Shown here one piece after another: positions 37,708 to 46,893 of a DNA stretch of 64,000 nt. Origin of the DNA: Jonesia denitrificans DSM 20603 (GTDB lineage Bacteria > Actinomycetota > Actinomycetes > Actinomycetales > Cellulomonadaceae); the NCBI RefSeq assembly GCF_000024065.1, contig NC_013174.1, forward strand, positions 434,001-498,000, in the 5' to 3' direction. The position numbers and the translations under genes are program-made. The notes beneath the pieces were generated by a model. That model had not been told where the DNA came from. It did no database searches and was given only the letters and a program-made list of their open reading frames with translations. Each line of letters opens with the position of its first letter. The stretch's first letter is position 1.

Positions 37708-40236
37708 ATGTTTGAGAGATTTACTGACCGAGCACGACGTGTCGTCGTCCTCGCCCAAGAAGAGGCGAGGATGCTCAACCACAACTACATCGGGACTGAG
37801 CACATTTTGCTCGGCCTCATCCACGAGGGCGAAGGCGTCGCCGCAAAGGCGCTGGAATCTTTGGGCATCTCACTGGATGCTGTGCGCTCCCAGGTCACCG
37901 AAATCATCGGTGAAGGGCAGCAAGCACCTAGTGGTCACATTCCCTTTACCCCACGTGCCAAGAAGGTCCTTGAGTTGTCTCTGCGGGAAGCATTGCAGCT
38001 GGGACACAACTACATTGGCACCGAGCACATCCTGCTTGGGCTGATCCGTGAAGGTGAAGGAGTTGCTGCGCAAGTCCTCACTAAGCTCGGCGCAGACCTC
38101 AACCGGGTGCGTCAGCAAGTCATTCAGTTGTTGTCGGGTTACCAAGGTAAGGAACCTGTCGGTTCTGGTGCCCCCAATGAGCCAACTCCTGCTGGGTCCG
38201 CTGTGCTCGACCAGTTCGGTCGCAACCTCACCCAAGCGGCACGAGAAGGCAAACTTGACCCGGTTATCGGGCGTGGCAAAGAAATTGAGCGCGTCATGCA
38301 GGTGCTGTCGCGTCGTACGAAAAACAACCCCATCCTCATTGGTGAACCTGGTGTCGGTAAAACGGCGGTTGTTGAAGGCCTCGCCCAAGACATCGTGGCA
38401 GGGGATGTTCCAGAGACTCTCAAAGACAAGCAGCTGTACACCCTTGACCTTGGGGCGCTGGTTGCTGGGTCACGTTACCGTGGTGACTTTGAAGAGCGGC
38501 TGAAGAAGGTTCTCAAGGAGATCCGCACTCGTGGTGACATCATTTTGTTCATCGACGAAATCCACACCCTTGTTGGGGCTGGTGCGGCTGAAGGTGCCAT
38601 CGATGCGGCATCCATTTTGAAGCCAATGCTTGCGCGCGGTGAACTCCAAACGGTGGGTGCAACCACGTTGGATGAGTACCGTAAGCACATTGAAAAAGAC
38701 CCTGCGTTGGAACGCCGATTCCAACCTATTCAGGTGGCTGAGCCGAGCCTGCCGCACGCCATTGAGATCCTTAAAGGTCTGCGTGACCGCTATGAAGCGC
38801 ACCACCGTGTGTCCATTACCGATGATGCGCTGGTTGCGGCAGCCACATTGGCTGACCGGTACATCAATGACCGTTACCTGCCCGATAAGGCCATTGACCT
38901 TGTGGATGAGGCAGGGGCCCGGTTACGTATTCGCCGGATGACAGCGCCACCAGAGTTGCGTGAACTTGATGAGCGGATCGCTGATGCGCGCCGCGAGAAG
39001 GAATCCGCGATCGACGAGCAGGACTTCGAGAAGGCCGCGGCACTGCGCGACAAAGAGAAGAACCTCATCCAGGAACGCCAGGATAAAGAAAAAGCCTGGA
39101 AGAACGGGGACCTTGACACGGTCTCTGAGGTTGATGAGGACTTGATCGCTGAAGTTCTTGCCATGTCCACGGGTATCCCGGTCACACGTCTGAACGCCGA
39201 AGAGTCTCAGCGCATCCTCAATATGGAAGCTGAGCTGCACAAGCGTGTGGTTGGTCAAAACCGTGCGATCAAGGCGCTCTCGCAGGCGATCCGTCGTACA
39301 CGTGCAGGATTGAAAGACCCCAAGCGTCCGGGTGGTTCGTTTATCTTTGCTGGTCCAACCGGTGTGGGTAAAACCGAACTTGCTAAGGCGTTGGCTGAGT
39401 ATCTCTTTGATGATGAGGATGCTCTCATCCAACTCGACATGTCCGAGTTTGGTGAAAAGCACACCGCGTCACGCCTGTTTGGTTCCCCTCCAGGGTACGT
39501 GGGCTACGACGAGGGTGGTCAGCTCACGGAGAAAGTACGCCGCAAGCCATTTTCAGTGGTCTTGTTCGACGAGGTGGAAAAAGCGCATGCTGACATCTTC
39601 AACTCGTTGTTGCAGATCCTTGAAGAAGGACGCCTCACCGACTCCCAAGGTCGTGTCGTGGACTTTAAGAACACTGTCATCATCATGACAACCAACCTTG
39701 GTTCGAAGGATGTGGCGAAGGGTGTTCAGGTTGGGTTCAACGTGAACAATGATGCGACAACAACCTACGAGCGTATGAAGTCCAAGGTCAACGAAGAACT
39801 CAAGCAGCACTTCCGGCCCGAGTTCCTCAACCGTGTTGATGACGTCATTGTGTTCCCACAACTGTCGCGCGAGGAGATCCTCAAGATTGTGGACCTCATG
39901 GTTGCCAAGCTCAATGTGCGTCTTGCAGACAAGGCCATGTCGATTGAGTTGACGGACGCTGCCAAGAAGTTGCTCTCAGAGAAGGGGTATGACCCTGTTC
40001 TTGGTGCACGGCCGTTGCGTCGAGCTATTCAACGTGACATTGAAGATGTCCTGTCGGAGAAACTGCTCTTTGGTGAGTTTGGTGCTGGCGACATCATTGT
40101 TGTTGATGCACAAGGTGAGGGCCTTTTGGGTGAGTTCACGTTCCGTGCCGAGTCGCATAGTGACCGCCAGTCAGTGGCTGTTGCGGTCGCGGCAGACGGT
40201 GGTGTTGACCCGAAGGAGTTGCCACCAGTTGAGTGA
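37708..40236 (+). CDS. clpC: ATP-dependent Clp protease ATP-binding subunit ClpC
   Basis: HSP100 unfoldase that feeds substrates to ClpP. From ATG 37708 (TAAGGAG upstream) the 842-residue protein shows the double Clp-N repeat ([27 protein letters not shown] twice), AAA-1 with Walker [10 protein letters not shown], the UVR/M coiled-coil region ([20 protein letters not shown]) that distinguishes ClpC from ClpB, AAA-2 with Walker [10 protein letters not shown] and Walker B ([10 protein letters not shown]), and a C-terminal domain ending in a Val/Ala-rich tail. It is the essential actinobacterial form. A terminator at 40291 ends the transcript; a ClgR-type box lies upstream. Confidence 0.95.
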   Translation: MFERFTDRARRVVVLAQEEARMLNHNYIGTEHILLGLIHEGEGVAAKALESLGISLDAVRSQVTEIIGEGQQAPSGHIPFTPRAKKVLELSLREALQLGHNYIGTEHILLGLIREGEGVAAQVLTKLGADLNRVRQQVIQLLSGYQGKEPVGSGAPNEPTPAGSAVLDQFGRNLTQAAREGKLDPVIGRGKEIERVMQVLSRRTKNNPILIGEPGVGKTAVVEGLAQDIVAGDVPETLKDKQLYTLDLGALVAGSRYRGDFEERLKKVLKEIRTRGDIILFIDEIHTLVGAGAAEGAIDAASILKPMLARGELQTVGATTLDEYRKHIEKDPALERRFQPIQVAEPSLPHAIEILKGLRDRYEAHHRVSITDDALVAAATLADRYINDRYLPDKAIDLVDEAGARLRIRRMTAPPELRELDERIADARREKESAIDEQDFEKAAALRDKEKNLIQERQDKEKAWKNGDLDTVSEVDEDLIAEVLAMSTGIPVTRLNAEESQRILNMEAELHKRVVGQNRAIKALSQAIRRTRAGLKDPKRPGGSFIFAGPTGVGKTELAKALAEYLFDDEDALIQLDMSEFGEKHTASRLFGSPPGYVGYDEGGQLTEKVRRKPFSVVLFDEVEKAHADIFNSLLQILEEGRLTDSQGRVVDFKNTVIIMTTNLGSKDVAKGVQVGFNVNNDATTTYERMKSKVNEELKQHFRPEFLNRVDDVIVFPQLSREEILKIVDLMVAKLNVRLADKAMSIELTDAAKKLLSEKGYDPVLGARPLRRAIQRDIEDVLSEKLLFGEFGAGDIIVVDAQGEGLLGEFTFRAESHSDRQSVAVAVAADGGVDPKELPPVE

Positions 40237-40290
40237 TGCTGCGCAGGTGCGGACCTTGATTGTGCGCACCTGATCAGTACACACCCCAGT

Positions 40291-40330
40291 AACCTCCCCG
40301 GTGAGCGTGTCGCTTGCCGGGGAGGTTTTT
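40291..40330 (+). terminator. Factor-independent terminator of clpC
   Basis: A long stem (AACCTCCCCGG pairing with CCGGGGAGGTT, extended by eight inner pairs) around a 3-base loop, followed by TTT and TGTT. It also faces the end of the kinase-like gene on the minus strand. Confidence 0.85.
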
Positions 40331-40331
40331 G

Positions 40332-40928
40332 TTAGGGGCGCAGGAGGCATTCGACGCGTGCGGTCGCTTGGGCGATGGTGACAGGAACGCATCCTTTGTC
40401 GACCCACGCGGCGATCTGGCCAGGTTCATCGCGGGCGAGACCTAGCCCGCGACGGATGAGGGTCAGTGGAGGTTTGCGCGCTTCGGCGAGGTCACGCATG
40501 AGCCGGAAAATAAACGTTTGGGCGCGTGGCCGGGAAATACATAGGGCATCAGCGAGGATGTCGTGGCTGGTGGCGTCTGCGATGAGTTCAGCGGCGAATA
40601 TTCCCTCTGCGATGACAAAGGGCGCGCCGGTGACGTCGGCGTGCGCCATCCCGGTGCGTCGTGATGTGGAGATGTCGTAGATCGGGATGTCTGCGCGTCC
40701 AGTATGGGCCAGGGAGAGAAGCGCGGTCAGTGATTCGTTGTGGTTCCAGGCTGCTGGTGAGTCCCAGTCAACGATGCCAAAACGGCTGGGTAACCCTGGG
40801 TGGTCATGGTCGTGGTAGAAGTTGTCGAGGTTCACCGCGGGGAGGCCAAGACGTTGTGATAGCCGGGATTTGCCTGATCCTGACGGTCCTGTGAGCAGGA
40901 TGATGCGGGTGGTGGGGGCGGCGCTCAT
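40332..40928 (-). CDS. Uridine kinase-like P-loop protein
   Basis: 198 residues with Walker A GPSGSGKS (about residues 14-21), an NLDNFYHDHD segment with the conserved Asp-Asp-Phe-Tyr of uridine kinase-like folds, DWDSPAAWNHN and PIYDISTSRRTG. It is shorter than classical uridine kinases and may phosphorylate another small metabolite. Its ATG overlaps the ArsR stop (ATGA), so it is the third gene of the CDF-arsR operon, yet no metal link is apparent. Confidence 0.75.
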   Translation of the reverse strand: MSAAPTTRIILLTGPSGSGKSRLSQRLGLPAVNLDNFYHDHDHPGLPSRFGIVDWDSPAAWNHNESLTALLSLAHTGRADIPIYDISTSRRTGMAHADVTGAPFVIAEGIFAAELIADATSHDILADALCISRPRAQTFIFRLMRDLAEARKPPLTLIRRGLGLARDEPGQIAAWVDKGCVPVTIAQATARVECLLRP

Positions 40929-41272
40929 GCGTTGGGGTGTGTGTCGAGGTGGGCGATGTGCGCAAGGGCCAGGGTGAGTAGTGCGCGCACGTGGTCGTCA
41001 GCGAGGGCGTAGTGGATTTCGCGCCCGTGTCGCTCTCCGGCGACAACGTGGTGTGCTTTCAGGAGCCTGAGTGAGTGGGATGTCGCAGATTGGGTGTGGC
41101 CGCAGGCCTGGGCAATGTCGAGGACTCGTTTTGGGCCGTCGAGGAGGGTGCCCAGGACCCGGATTCTGCTGGGGTCGCCGAGGAGTGAGAAGGTGTCCGC
41201 GAGGTGGGTTGCGGTGTGGTCGCTGATGGTGGTTGGGGGTGGGCTGTCGTTGTCGTGGTTAGGGTGCGGCAC
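40925..41272 (-). CDS. ArsR/SmtB-family metal-sensing repressor
   Basis: Winged-helix repressor, 115 residues. The DNA-binding part (VLDIAQACGHTQSATSHSLRLLKAHHVV) is standard ArsR. The C-terminal helix reads D-D-H-x10-H-x2-H (DDHVRALLTLALAHIAH), which is exactly the alpha-5 zinc site of SmtB/CzrA. Chosen start is GTG 41272, 7 bases after the CDF stop; the frame is open to 41413. It is in one operon with a zinc-type efflux gene, so zinc (or cobalt) sensing is strongly suggested. The N-terminus holds extra His and Asp residues. Confidence 0.85.
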   Translation of the reverse strand: MPHPNHDNDSPPPTTISDHTATHLADTFSLLGDPSRIRVLGTLLDGPKRVLDIAQACGHTQSATSHSLRLLKAHHVVAGERHGREIHYALADDHVRALLTLALAHIAHLDTHPNA

Positions 41273-41279
41273 GGTGTTC

Positions 41280-42209
41280 TCACTGGGCAGGGGTACAGGG
41301 CAGGGAGGGAGTCCCGTGGCAGACGCGGCGGTTTTCCTCGATCTGTATCGTAGCGTGATCGATGGCGTAGCGATGTGACAGGAGTTGTAGCGCTTGGGGG
41401 AGGAGTGTTGCATGTGGTGTGCCAGGTGCGGTGAGCAGGTGTGCGCTGGCGCTGGTGACTCCGGTGGTGATGGTCCAGACGTGGACGTCGTGGACCTGGC
41501 GCACCCCTGGCAGTGTGGCGAGTGCGGCGGTGAGGTCGGGGATGGATGTCGTGCGTGGCGCGGCTTCGAGCAGGATGCGGATGGTGTCGCGCAGGATGTG
41601 TGCGGTGCGGGGGATGATGAGGACTGCGAGGCTGATGGCCGCGAGGGAGTCGAGCCACCACCAGCCGGTCCAGGCGAGGAGGAGGGCGGTGAGGATGACG
41701 GTGACTGACCCGATGAGGTCTGCGAGTACTTCGAGGCGTGCCGCGTTGACGTTGATTGATTGTTGGGCGCTGGGGTGGAGGATTCGCCAGCTGATGAGGT
41801 TGATAAGAAGCCCGATTGTTGCGGTGACCAGGAGGGTGTGTGGGGGGATGGTGGTGGGGGACCCTATTCGTGTGATGGCTTCGGCCACGATGGTGATGCA
41901 GAGGCCGGTGAGGAGGAGGGCGTTGATGGTGGCGGTGAGGACTTCGAGTCGTAGTAGGCCAAAGCTGCGATGCGCGGGTGAAGGCCGTGTTGTGGCGTGG
42001 GCTGTGAGGGCGGCGAGGAGGAGTGCGGTTGTGTCTGTTGCCATGTGGGCAGCGTCGGCGAGGAGGGCTAGTGAACCGATGTTTATCCCGACGATAAATT
42101 CGATGATCATGACGCTTGCAGTGAGTGCTAACGCCCACAGTAGCGCTCGGCGGTGTCGGTAGGCGGCGTCGTGGTCGCGCGGGGGTGGTGGTGTGTGGTT
42201 GTGGGGCAT
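41280..42209 (-). CDS. Cation diffusion facilitator (zinc-type) transporter
   Basis: Six-TM metal/proton antiporter, 309 residues. It has an N-terminal His-rich stretch, the TM2 site HMATD (HxxxD), a TM5 site EVLAD where the first site residue is Glu in place of His, and a cytoplasmic C-terminal domain (LPGVRQVHDVHVWTI). Glu in the TM5 site is seen in some Gram-positive zinc members. ATG 42209 with AAGGAGG upstream is preferred to the GTG one codon earlier. It is the first gene of an operon with the ArsR repressor and has an AAACAT/ATGTTT repeat in its promoter. Confidence 0.88.
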   Translation of the reverse strand: MPHNHTPPPPRDHDAAYRHRRALLWALALTASVMIIEFIVGINIGSLALLADAAHMATDTTALLLAALTAHATTRPSPAHRSFGLLRLEVLTATINALLLTGLCITIVAEAITRIGSPTTIPPHTLLVTATIGLLINLISWRILHPSAQQSINVNAARLEVLADLIGSVTVILTALLLAWTGWWWLDSLAAISLAVLIIPRTAHILRDTIRILLEAAPRTTSIPDLTAALATLPGVRQVHDVHVWTITTGVTSASAHLLTAPGTPHATLLPQALQLLSHRYAIDHATIQIEENRRVCHGTPSLPCTPAQ

Positions 42210-42227
42210 CACTCCTCCTTAAAATGA

Positions 42228-42243
42228 AAACATGAACATGTTT
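42228..42243. promoter_or_regulatory. Inverted repeat, candidate ArsR operator
   Basis: AAACAT, four bases, ATGTTT: a perfect 6-bp inverted repeat 18 bases upstream of the CDF start and close to its ribosome site. SmtB/CzrA operators are AT-rich inverted repeats of this kind. It lies between the CDF gene and the divergent GntR gene. Confidence 0.5.
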
Positions 42244-42273
42244 GCATGTATTGGGAAGGGTGGCAAGCCTCTG

Positions 42274-42284
42274 TGGCCTGACCA
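42274..42284. promoter_or_regulatory. FadR/GntR-type operator candidate
   Basis: TGGCCTGACCA at 42274-42284 fits the FadR-subfamily pattern TNGTNNNACNA with one change and resembles E. coli FadR sites. It is the core of a larger perfect repeat (CTCTGTGG-N5-CCACAGAG, 42269-42289) 35 bases before the GntR gene, so autoregulation is likely. Confidence 0.6.
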
Positions 42285-42311
42285 CAGAGTGCGTGCGGCG
42301 CCCATGCCCGC

Positions 42312-42317
42312 TACCAT
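42312..42317 (+). promoter_or_regulatory. Candidate -10 box for the GntR gene
   Basis: TACCAT ends 6 bases before ATG 42324, a leaderless-type spacing. The -35 region would overlap or lie just after the operator at 42274. Confidence 0.35.
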
Positions 42318-42323
42318 GAACGC

Positions 42324-43064
42324 ATGCAGACCTATGAGACCGTCCTTTCTCGCATCGAAACAGGACTCGCAGAAGGCCGGTGGCAGCTGGGGGACCACCT
42401 CCCTTCCGAACGCGCACTCGCCGAAGAATTCGCTGTCTCGAGAGCCTCAATTCGAGAAGCGCTCCGCGTCCTGGAAGCGATGGGCATTATTCGCAGAGGA
42501 ACCGGATCAGGGCCAGACGCGGGAGCGATCCTCATTGACCGTCCCGCCGCCGGACTCGGCGCAGCCATCAAACTTCACCTCGCATCGGGTGCCATGCCCG
42601 TCCACGACGTGGTCCAAATGCGACTACTCATCGAAACATGGGCAGCACAAAACGTAGCTATGCGCTGTGCGGCGGAAAGCCTCCACAACCAAGCCGACGC
42701 CACACAACCTGCGCAGACATGCCTCACCCGAGCGCTCGCGCTCCTTGAGGACATGGAAGCAAGTGCACTGAACCACGAAGAGTTCCAACGCCTTGACGCA
42801 GAATTCCATGTCGAACTTGTCGCACTAGCAGGAAACACTCTGTGCGAAGCAACAATGCTTGGACTGCGTCAAGCCATTGCTGACTATGTTGCTGCAGGCA
42901 GCGCTCGTCTTGACGATTGGCAAAGTCTGGCACACACACTCATGAACGAGCACCGCCACATCATCTCTTCACTGCAAGAAGGCGATGCGACTGGGGCGGC
43001 AACAGCGGTGGAACAGCACATTGAGGGGTTCTATCGGCGCGCACTAGGTCAACGCACCACCTAG
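42324..43064 (+). CDS. GntR-family regulator (FadR/FCD type)
   Basis: 246 residues. The N-terminal winged helix reads LPSERALAEEFAVSRASIREALRVLEAMGIIRR, typical GntR; the rest is an all-helical FCD ligand domain with metal-type residues spread over EFHVELVALAGN and the late MNEHRHIISSL. FadR-type members control carbon metabolism (lactate, sugar acids, fatty acids). Its target is probably itself (repeat at 42274) plus an unknown locus. Its stop overlaps the convergent TspO-like gene stop by 4 bases. Confidence 0.85.
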   Translation: MQTYETVLSRIETGLAEGRWQLGDHLPSERALAEEFAVSRASIREALRVLEAMGIIRRGTGSGPDAGAILIDRPAAGLGAAIKLHLASGAMPVHDVVQMRLLIETWAAQNVAMRCAAESLHNQADATQPAQTCLTRALALLEDMEASALNHEEFQRLDAEFHVELVALAGNTLCEATMLGLRQAIADYVAAGSARLDDWQSLAHTLMNEHRHIISSLQEGDATGAATAVEQHIEGFYRRALGQRTT

Positions 43065-43882
43065 CCAACTGCGCCTCCGCCTGAGGCTGCAGACGCTGTC
43101 CGCCACCGTGCGTGCTGAATCATGCGCACAGCCACAATGCACACAATGGCCACCGCCGAAAATGCGGCCACCCATCCGACCACGACGTTTGGTGCGGTGT
43201 CACCAAGCCGTGCCACGGACACCCACGACAAACCCCAAGCGATCGCAAGCGGGGCGGTAGGCAAGGCAGGCAAACGAAACACATAGATGCCCGCGATGAT
43301 GACTGCAGAAACACACAACACCACTGCCCACACGCTCGCACCGGGGGCCAGTTCCGTGACCCCAGCGAACACCAAAGCCGATGCGATGTTAGCGATCGAT
43401 GCGATCGTCACCCACCCGGCGTACAACCCCATGACCACCCGCCACGCAAGATGCGCTGAACCTGGCAGTGACTCATCGCGCTGGAGTCGAACCAACAGGA
43501 CACACAAGACAGAAAGTAGCGCCGCGATAACGAGCACAGACAGCCACAATAGCTCTGCACGCACAACAAGAATCCAGGCAGCGTTCAACACTAACGATGC
43601 TAAGAACCACAACCAGGAACGCCCAACAAAACGTGTCTCACGCATGGACGGAAAGAACAGCCACACGCACAGCACGAACAAGCCCGCATAAATGACCGAC
43701 CAAATTCCAAATGCTGCCGTTGCTGGAGCAACATAATGAGCGTCAGGGGCAAGCGCCCCATTAGCTGTCTCAGACATCGACATTCCATCGAACACGCCAG
43801 AACCAAACATTGCCGCAACGACGGTGACAACAAAAACCACCATCACCGCTGTGGCCCGCACTAATGGTGAAATTTCGCGCAT
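43061..43882 (-). CDS. TspO/MBR-like polytopic membrane protein
   Basis: 273 residues, about eight helices. The segment APATAAFGIWSVIYAGLFVLC and the later SLVLNAAWILVV recall the conserved FxxxWxxIY and NxxW motifs of tryptophan-rich sensory (TspO) relatives, of which this is a longer, distant form. Function unknown. AGGGAGG stands before the ATG. No link with the neighbours is visible. Confidence 0.5.
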   Translation of the reverse strand: MREISPLVRATAVMVVFVVTVVAAMFGSGVFDGMSMSETANGALAPDAHYVAPATAAFGIWSVIYAGLFVLCVWLFFPSMRETRFVGRSWLWFLASLVLNAAWILVVRAELLWLSVLVIAALLSVLCVLLVRLQRDESLPGSAHLAWRVVMGLYAGWVTIASIANIASALVFAGVTELAPGASVWAVVLCVSAVIIAGIYVFRLPALPTAPLAIAWGLSWVSVARLGDTAPNVVVGWVAAFSAVAIVCIVAVRMIQHARWRTASAASGGGAVG

Positions 43883-44019
43883 CGCACCCTCCCTGTCGTC
43901 GGCGCTAGCCTCAGTACGCAGCAGGAGAAGTCCCCAACCGCCGTCTCAGATGGAACATAAAAGCCCTTGAGTTTGGCATCATTTTCCTTGAGCACACACC
44001 ACCTCGCAACGGGAAACCA
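43883..44019. other. Intergenic leader of the kinase-FN3 cluster, with direct repeats
   Basis: The 137 bases contain two identical CCTTGAG words starting at 43967 and 43988, 21 bases apart (two helical turns), before the first FHA gene. No clear promoter boxes were found. Confidence 0.3.
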
Positions 44020-44397
44020 ATGAACACCACCACCTGGGACGACATCAGCGACACTACTCAGCCCATGCGCTACACCTTGGCACTGAGTGACGGTCAACGC
44101 TACGCCCTGACCACCCCCACGCTTATCGGGCGTAACCCCCAACGTGACAGCGGAGAAGAATCGTTTACCCGTATTGTTATCCGTGACCCTGATCGCACGG
44201 TGTCAAAAACACACCTGCTCATCGCGGTTGATTCCGCGGGACCGTATGTTGTTGACCGCCATTCAACAAACGGCACCGTGGTCACGCTCCCGGACCACCA
44301 GCAAATCCTGTGTGGCCCCGGCCAGCGTGTGCGGTTTAGTCCTGGAACAACCATACTGTTTGGGCAGTTCACCCTCACTGTGGAACTGCACCGATAG
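44020..44397 (+). CDS. FHA domain protein
   Basis: 125 residues, essentially one forkhead-associated domain (about residues 25-122) that binds phosphothreonine. The motif set is present: LIGRNP for the first Gly-Arg, SKTHLLIAV for the Ser-x-x-His, and HSTNGTVV for the conserved Asn. It is the first gene of an eight-gene run, directly before the PP2C phosphatase. A role as adaptor for the kinase four genes on is inferred. Confidence 0.88.
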   Translation: MNTTTWDDISDTTQPMRYTLALSDGQRYALTTPTLIGRNPQRDSGEESFTRIVIRDPDRTVSKTHLLIAVDSAGPYVVDRHSTNGTVVTLPDHQQILCGPGQRVRFSPGTTILFGQFTLTVELHR

Positions 44398-44422
44398 CCA
44401 TCAGGCACATAAAGGAGTATCG

Positions 44423-45286
44423 ATGGACAACGCCTGGGGAGCGGCAACATCTCATGGGAACCGCCGCACAGTCAACGAAGACTCATTCCTTGCAGGGTTG
44501 CCCGTGTTCGTCGTTGCCGACGGAATGGGTGGGCACCAACATGGGGATATTGCGTCGTCCATCGCAGTGGACGAGTTTTCGAAATTATCCCAGTACTCAG
44601 TGATTAATCCGGGTCTCGTTGATGCAACATTCCAACGTGCAGCCTCACGCCTTCGGGATTCTCTCACCAAGGGCGTTGGCGGAACAACAGTGTGTGGCGT
44701 CGGCGTCACTCTCCAAGACGGTGCCCCGTACTGGCTGGTGTTCAACCTAGGCGATTCCCGGGCCTACCGGCTCCAAGGGGCGCACGGTGATCCAGGGGCG
44801 CGCGGTGGTACCCAGCTAGAACAAATTTCCGTGGACCATTCCGTTGTCCAAGAACTCATTGATTCCGGCGCGGTGGACCGGTCCGCGGCGCACACCCACA
44901 CGCAACGACACGTCATTACGAAGGCGCTGGAAACTCAATCCACACCGCTCCCTGACTATTGGATGCTCCCGGTCGAATCAGGCGACGAAATCATGTTGTG
45001 CTCTGATGGTCTGACAGACGAACTGGACGACGAAGAAATCGAAGCGATCTGGGCGACCTCGCTCAATCCACAACACGCTGCTGAGCAGCTTGTTGCCAGT
45101 GCAGTGACTGCGGGTGGTCGTGACAACGTCACCGTTGTCATTGTGACGAGCGCAGTTGTCGGATACGCGGCAGCGCAGGTCCAGGAGTCGACAGGTACGT
45201 CACACGATGCCACAACAGAACTACCCCCTGCCGTAGCATTGGATGAAACCTTCGAGCACACGACGCCGAGGTATCCCAGGAGTTGA
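44423..45286 (+). CDS. PP2C-family Ser/Thr phosphatase
   Basis: Cytoplasmic phosphatase that opposes the cluster's kinase. From ATG 44423 (AAAGGAG upstream) the 287-residue protein has the full PP2C metal site: RTVNEDSF, VADGMGGHQHGD, GGTTVCGVGVTL, NLGDSRAYRL, LCSDGLTDELDD and GGRDNVTVVIV. There is no TM helix, unlike PstP, so this is a soluble PrpC-type enzyme. Its stop is next to the next FHA gene start (3 bases). Confidence 0.92.
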   Translation: MDNAWGAATSHGNRRTVNEDSFLAGLPVFVVADGMGGHQHGDIASSIAVDEFSKLSQYSVINPGLVDATFQRAASRLRDSLTKGVGGTTVCGVGVTLQDGAPYWLVFNLGDSRAYRLQGAHGDPGARGGTQLEQISVDHSVVQELIDSGAVDRSAAHTHTQRHVITKALETQSTPLPDYWMLPVESGDEIMLCSDGLTDELDDEEIEAIWATSLNPQHAAEQLVASAVTAGGRDNVTVVIVTSAVVGYAAAQVQESTGTSHDATTELPPAVALDETFEHTTPRYPRS

Positions 45287-45288
45287 CG

Positions 45289-46893
45289 ATGATGCTGTGC
45301 CGTGCCGGCAAAGGACACTTGCTCACCGTGGCAAGAGACAACACATTTATCGTGATGCGTGCGCGCCGCGATGATCACCCGATTGACAGAGAAACGGGAG
45401 TTCACCTGTGGCATGCCTTGTCCTCTGACCGTGGGGTGCAACGGTGCATGAGTTTGCTGGCGCAGGATGGGCTTGAGGAGATGCCTGATTTTGCGCTGAT
45501 TCAGTTGCGGGGGACTGCACTTCACGTCATTGTGCGGGGACTGTTCACTGTGCTCTTGTTAAATCACGATGGGCGTTACTCCTCGGTGGACGCTGATGGT
45601 GCGGCGACCTGGCGCGAATACGCGGACCTCCCTGCTGCAGAATTTTGTATTCGCGGTATTCCAGGTCTCACGCTCGCTGGCACTGACACTGACTACCTTG
45701 CGTCCGGGGTCACAACTGTGTCATTGCTGTGTTCGCTTGGCTGGGATGACCCTGACGACCCCGTGCTCAGTACCGAACACCCTGCCACAGGCGCTCACCA
45801 GATCGCTCGTGCGCTCACTGGTTCCGATGATTCTCCCCGCCCCCACAATGCGGCGGCACCTTCATCGCGGAAGAACGGGATGACCGCCGTCCCAGAAGCG
45901 TTAAAAGCCCAGGTGAAAGCCTGGGATCGCCGGCAAAAAGCCGTCACCCAGGTGATGCCCGTTGTCGATGACGACCTCATGGAAGCGGCCGCGTCCCGGT
46001 CAGGCGGTTCTGACGATCACGGTGCTTCGCGCAGTGCCGCATCGCCTGCCCCATCACCTGAACGGCACAGGTCACCAGCCGATGCGCGAACTGGGTGGGA
46101 ACAATCATCCTCAGCCATTGCGTCAGGGGCCATCCCACTACCTGACTACCAAGCGCTTCATACACCCAACCAAGCGCAGCGTCACGTAGGGGGAACACCC
46201 ACGCTTCCGCCTCCGCCGCCACCAACTGCTCCCCGGTTAGGGGAAGCAACCCAACCTGGGCTACCCGCCTACCTCGCCCAACAAACCAAGGCGCCAACCC
46301 CGACGCCGTCCGCGACGTCGGGTGCCCAGCCCTCCGCACCCCAACACCCAAACCCCCACCACCAGGTCAACCCAGAACACCAGCCTGACTCAGAACGCCA
46401 AGTCACCGAAGAACCCCAGGCAGACCCAGGCAGCGATGACGACCACAGCTCAACCATCTTGACCGGCAACCTCGTCGAATACCGGCAAGCCATGGAAACC
46501 AGTTCCTCACTGCGAGTCCCCAGCGAACCTGTTTCCGCAGGTGGAGCTGTTCCAATCCCCACACTGAAACTATCGAACGGTGTCCGCATCCCCCTGGACC
46601 GAACCGTCCTGATCGGTCGAGCACCCCAAGCGTCCCGCCTTCCCGTACACGAACTACCGCGACTGGTCAACGTGGCCAGCCCAAACAACGACGTGTCCCG
46701 CACCCACGCACAAGTCCGCATCGACGGGGAACTCGTTCTCGTAACCGACCTCAACTCGACCAACGGTGTTCTCCTGACCGAACCAGGACAACAGCCACGA
46801 CGACTTCACCCCGACGAACCAACCCCCCTATCATCCGGTGCGCTCGTCGACCTCGGTGACGGGGTCACGTTCGAGCTTGAGGACAACAGATGA
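45289..46893 (+). CDS. FHA-domain protein with N-terminal domain and long linker
   Basis: 534 residues. An N-terminal domain of about 180 residues (LTVARDNTFIVMRARRDD; FALIQLRGTALHVIVRG) of no recognised family is followed by a low-complexity Pro/Gln/Ser/Thr linker (about 190-420) and a C-terminal FHA domain (VLIGRAPQ, VSRTHAQVRI, LNSTNGVLL). ATG 45289 sits behind AGGAG; the frame opens at TTG 45283. Its stop overlaps the kinase start (ATGA). The arrangement suggests the FHA arm reads phosphorylation of kinase or partner while the N-terminal domain acts elsewhere. Confidence 0.85.
   Translation: MMLCRAGKGHLLTVARDNTFIVMRARRDDHPIDRETGVHLWHALSSDRGVQRCMSLLAQDGLEEMPDFALIQLRGTALHVIVRGLFTVLLLNHDGRYSSVDADGAATWREYADLPAAEFCIRGIPGLTLAGTDTDYLASGVTTVSLLCSLGWDDPDDPVLSTEHPATGAHQIARALTGSDDSPRPHNAAAPSSRKNGMTAVPEALKAQVKAWDRRQKAVTQVMPVVDDDLMEAAASRSGGSDDHGASRSAASPAPSPERHRSPADARTGWEQSSSAIASGAIPLPDYQALHTPNQAQRHVGGTPTLPPPPPPTAPRLGEATQPGLPAYLAQQTKAPTPTPSATSGAQPSAPQHPNPHHQVNPEHQPDSERQVTEEPQADPGSDDDHSSTILTGNLVEYRQAMETSSSLRVPSEPVSAGGAVPIPTLKLSNGVRIPLDRTVLIGRAPQASRLPVHELPRLVNVASPNNDVSRTHAQVRIDGELVLVTDLNSTNGVLLTEPGQQPRRLHPDEPTPLSSGALVDLGDGVTFELEDNR

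Noticed and set aside
41059-42450. 463-residue open frame on the minus strand
   Set aside because: Out-of-frame shadow over the CDF and ArsR genes, extremely Arg/His/Pro-rich; the CDF protein in another frame is clearly real.
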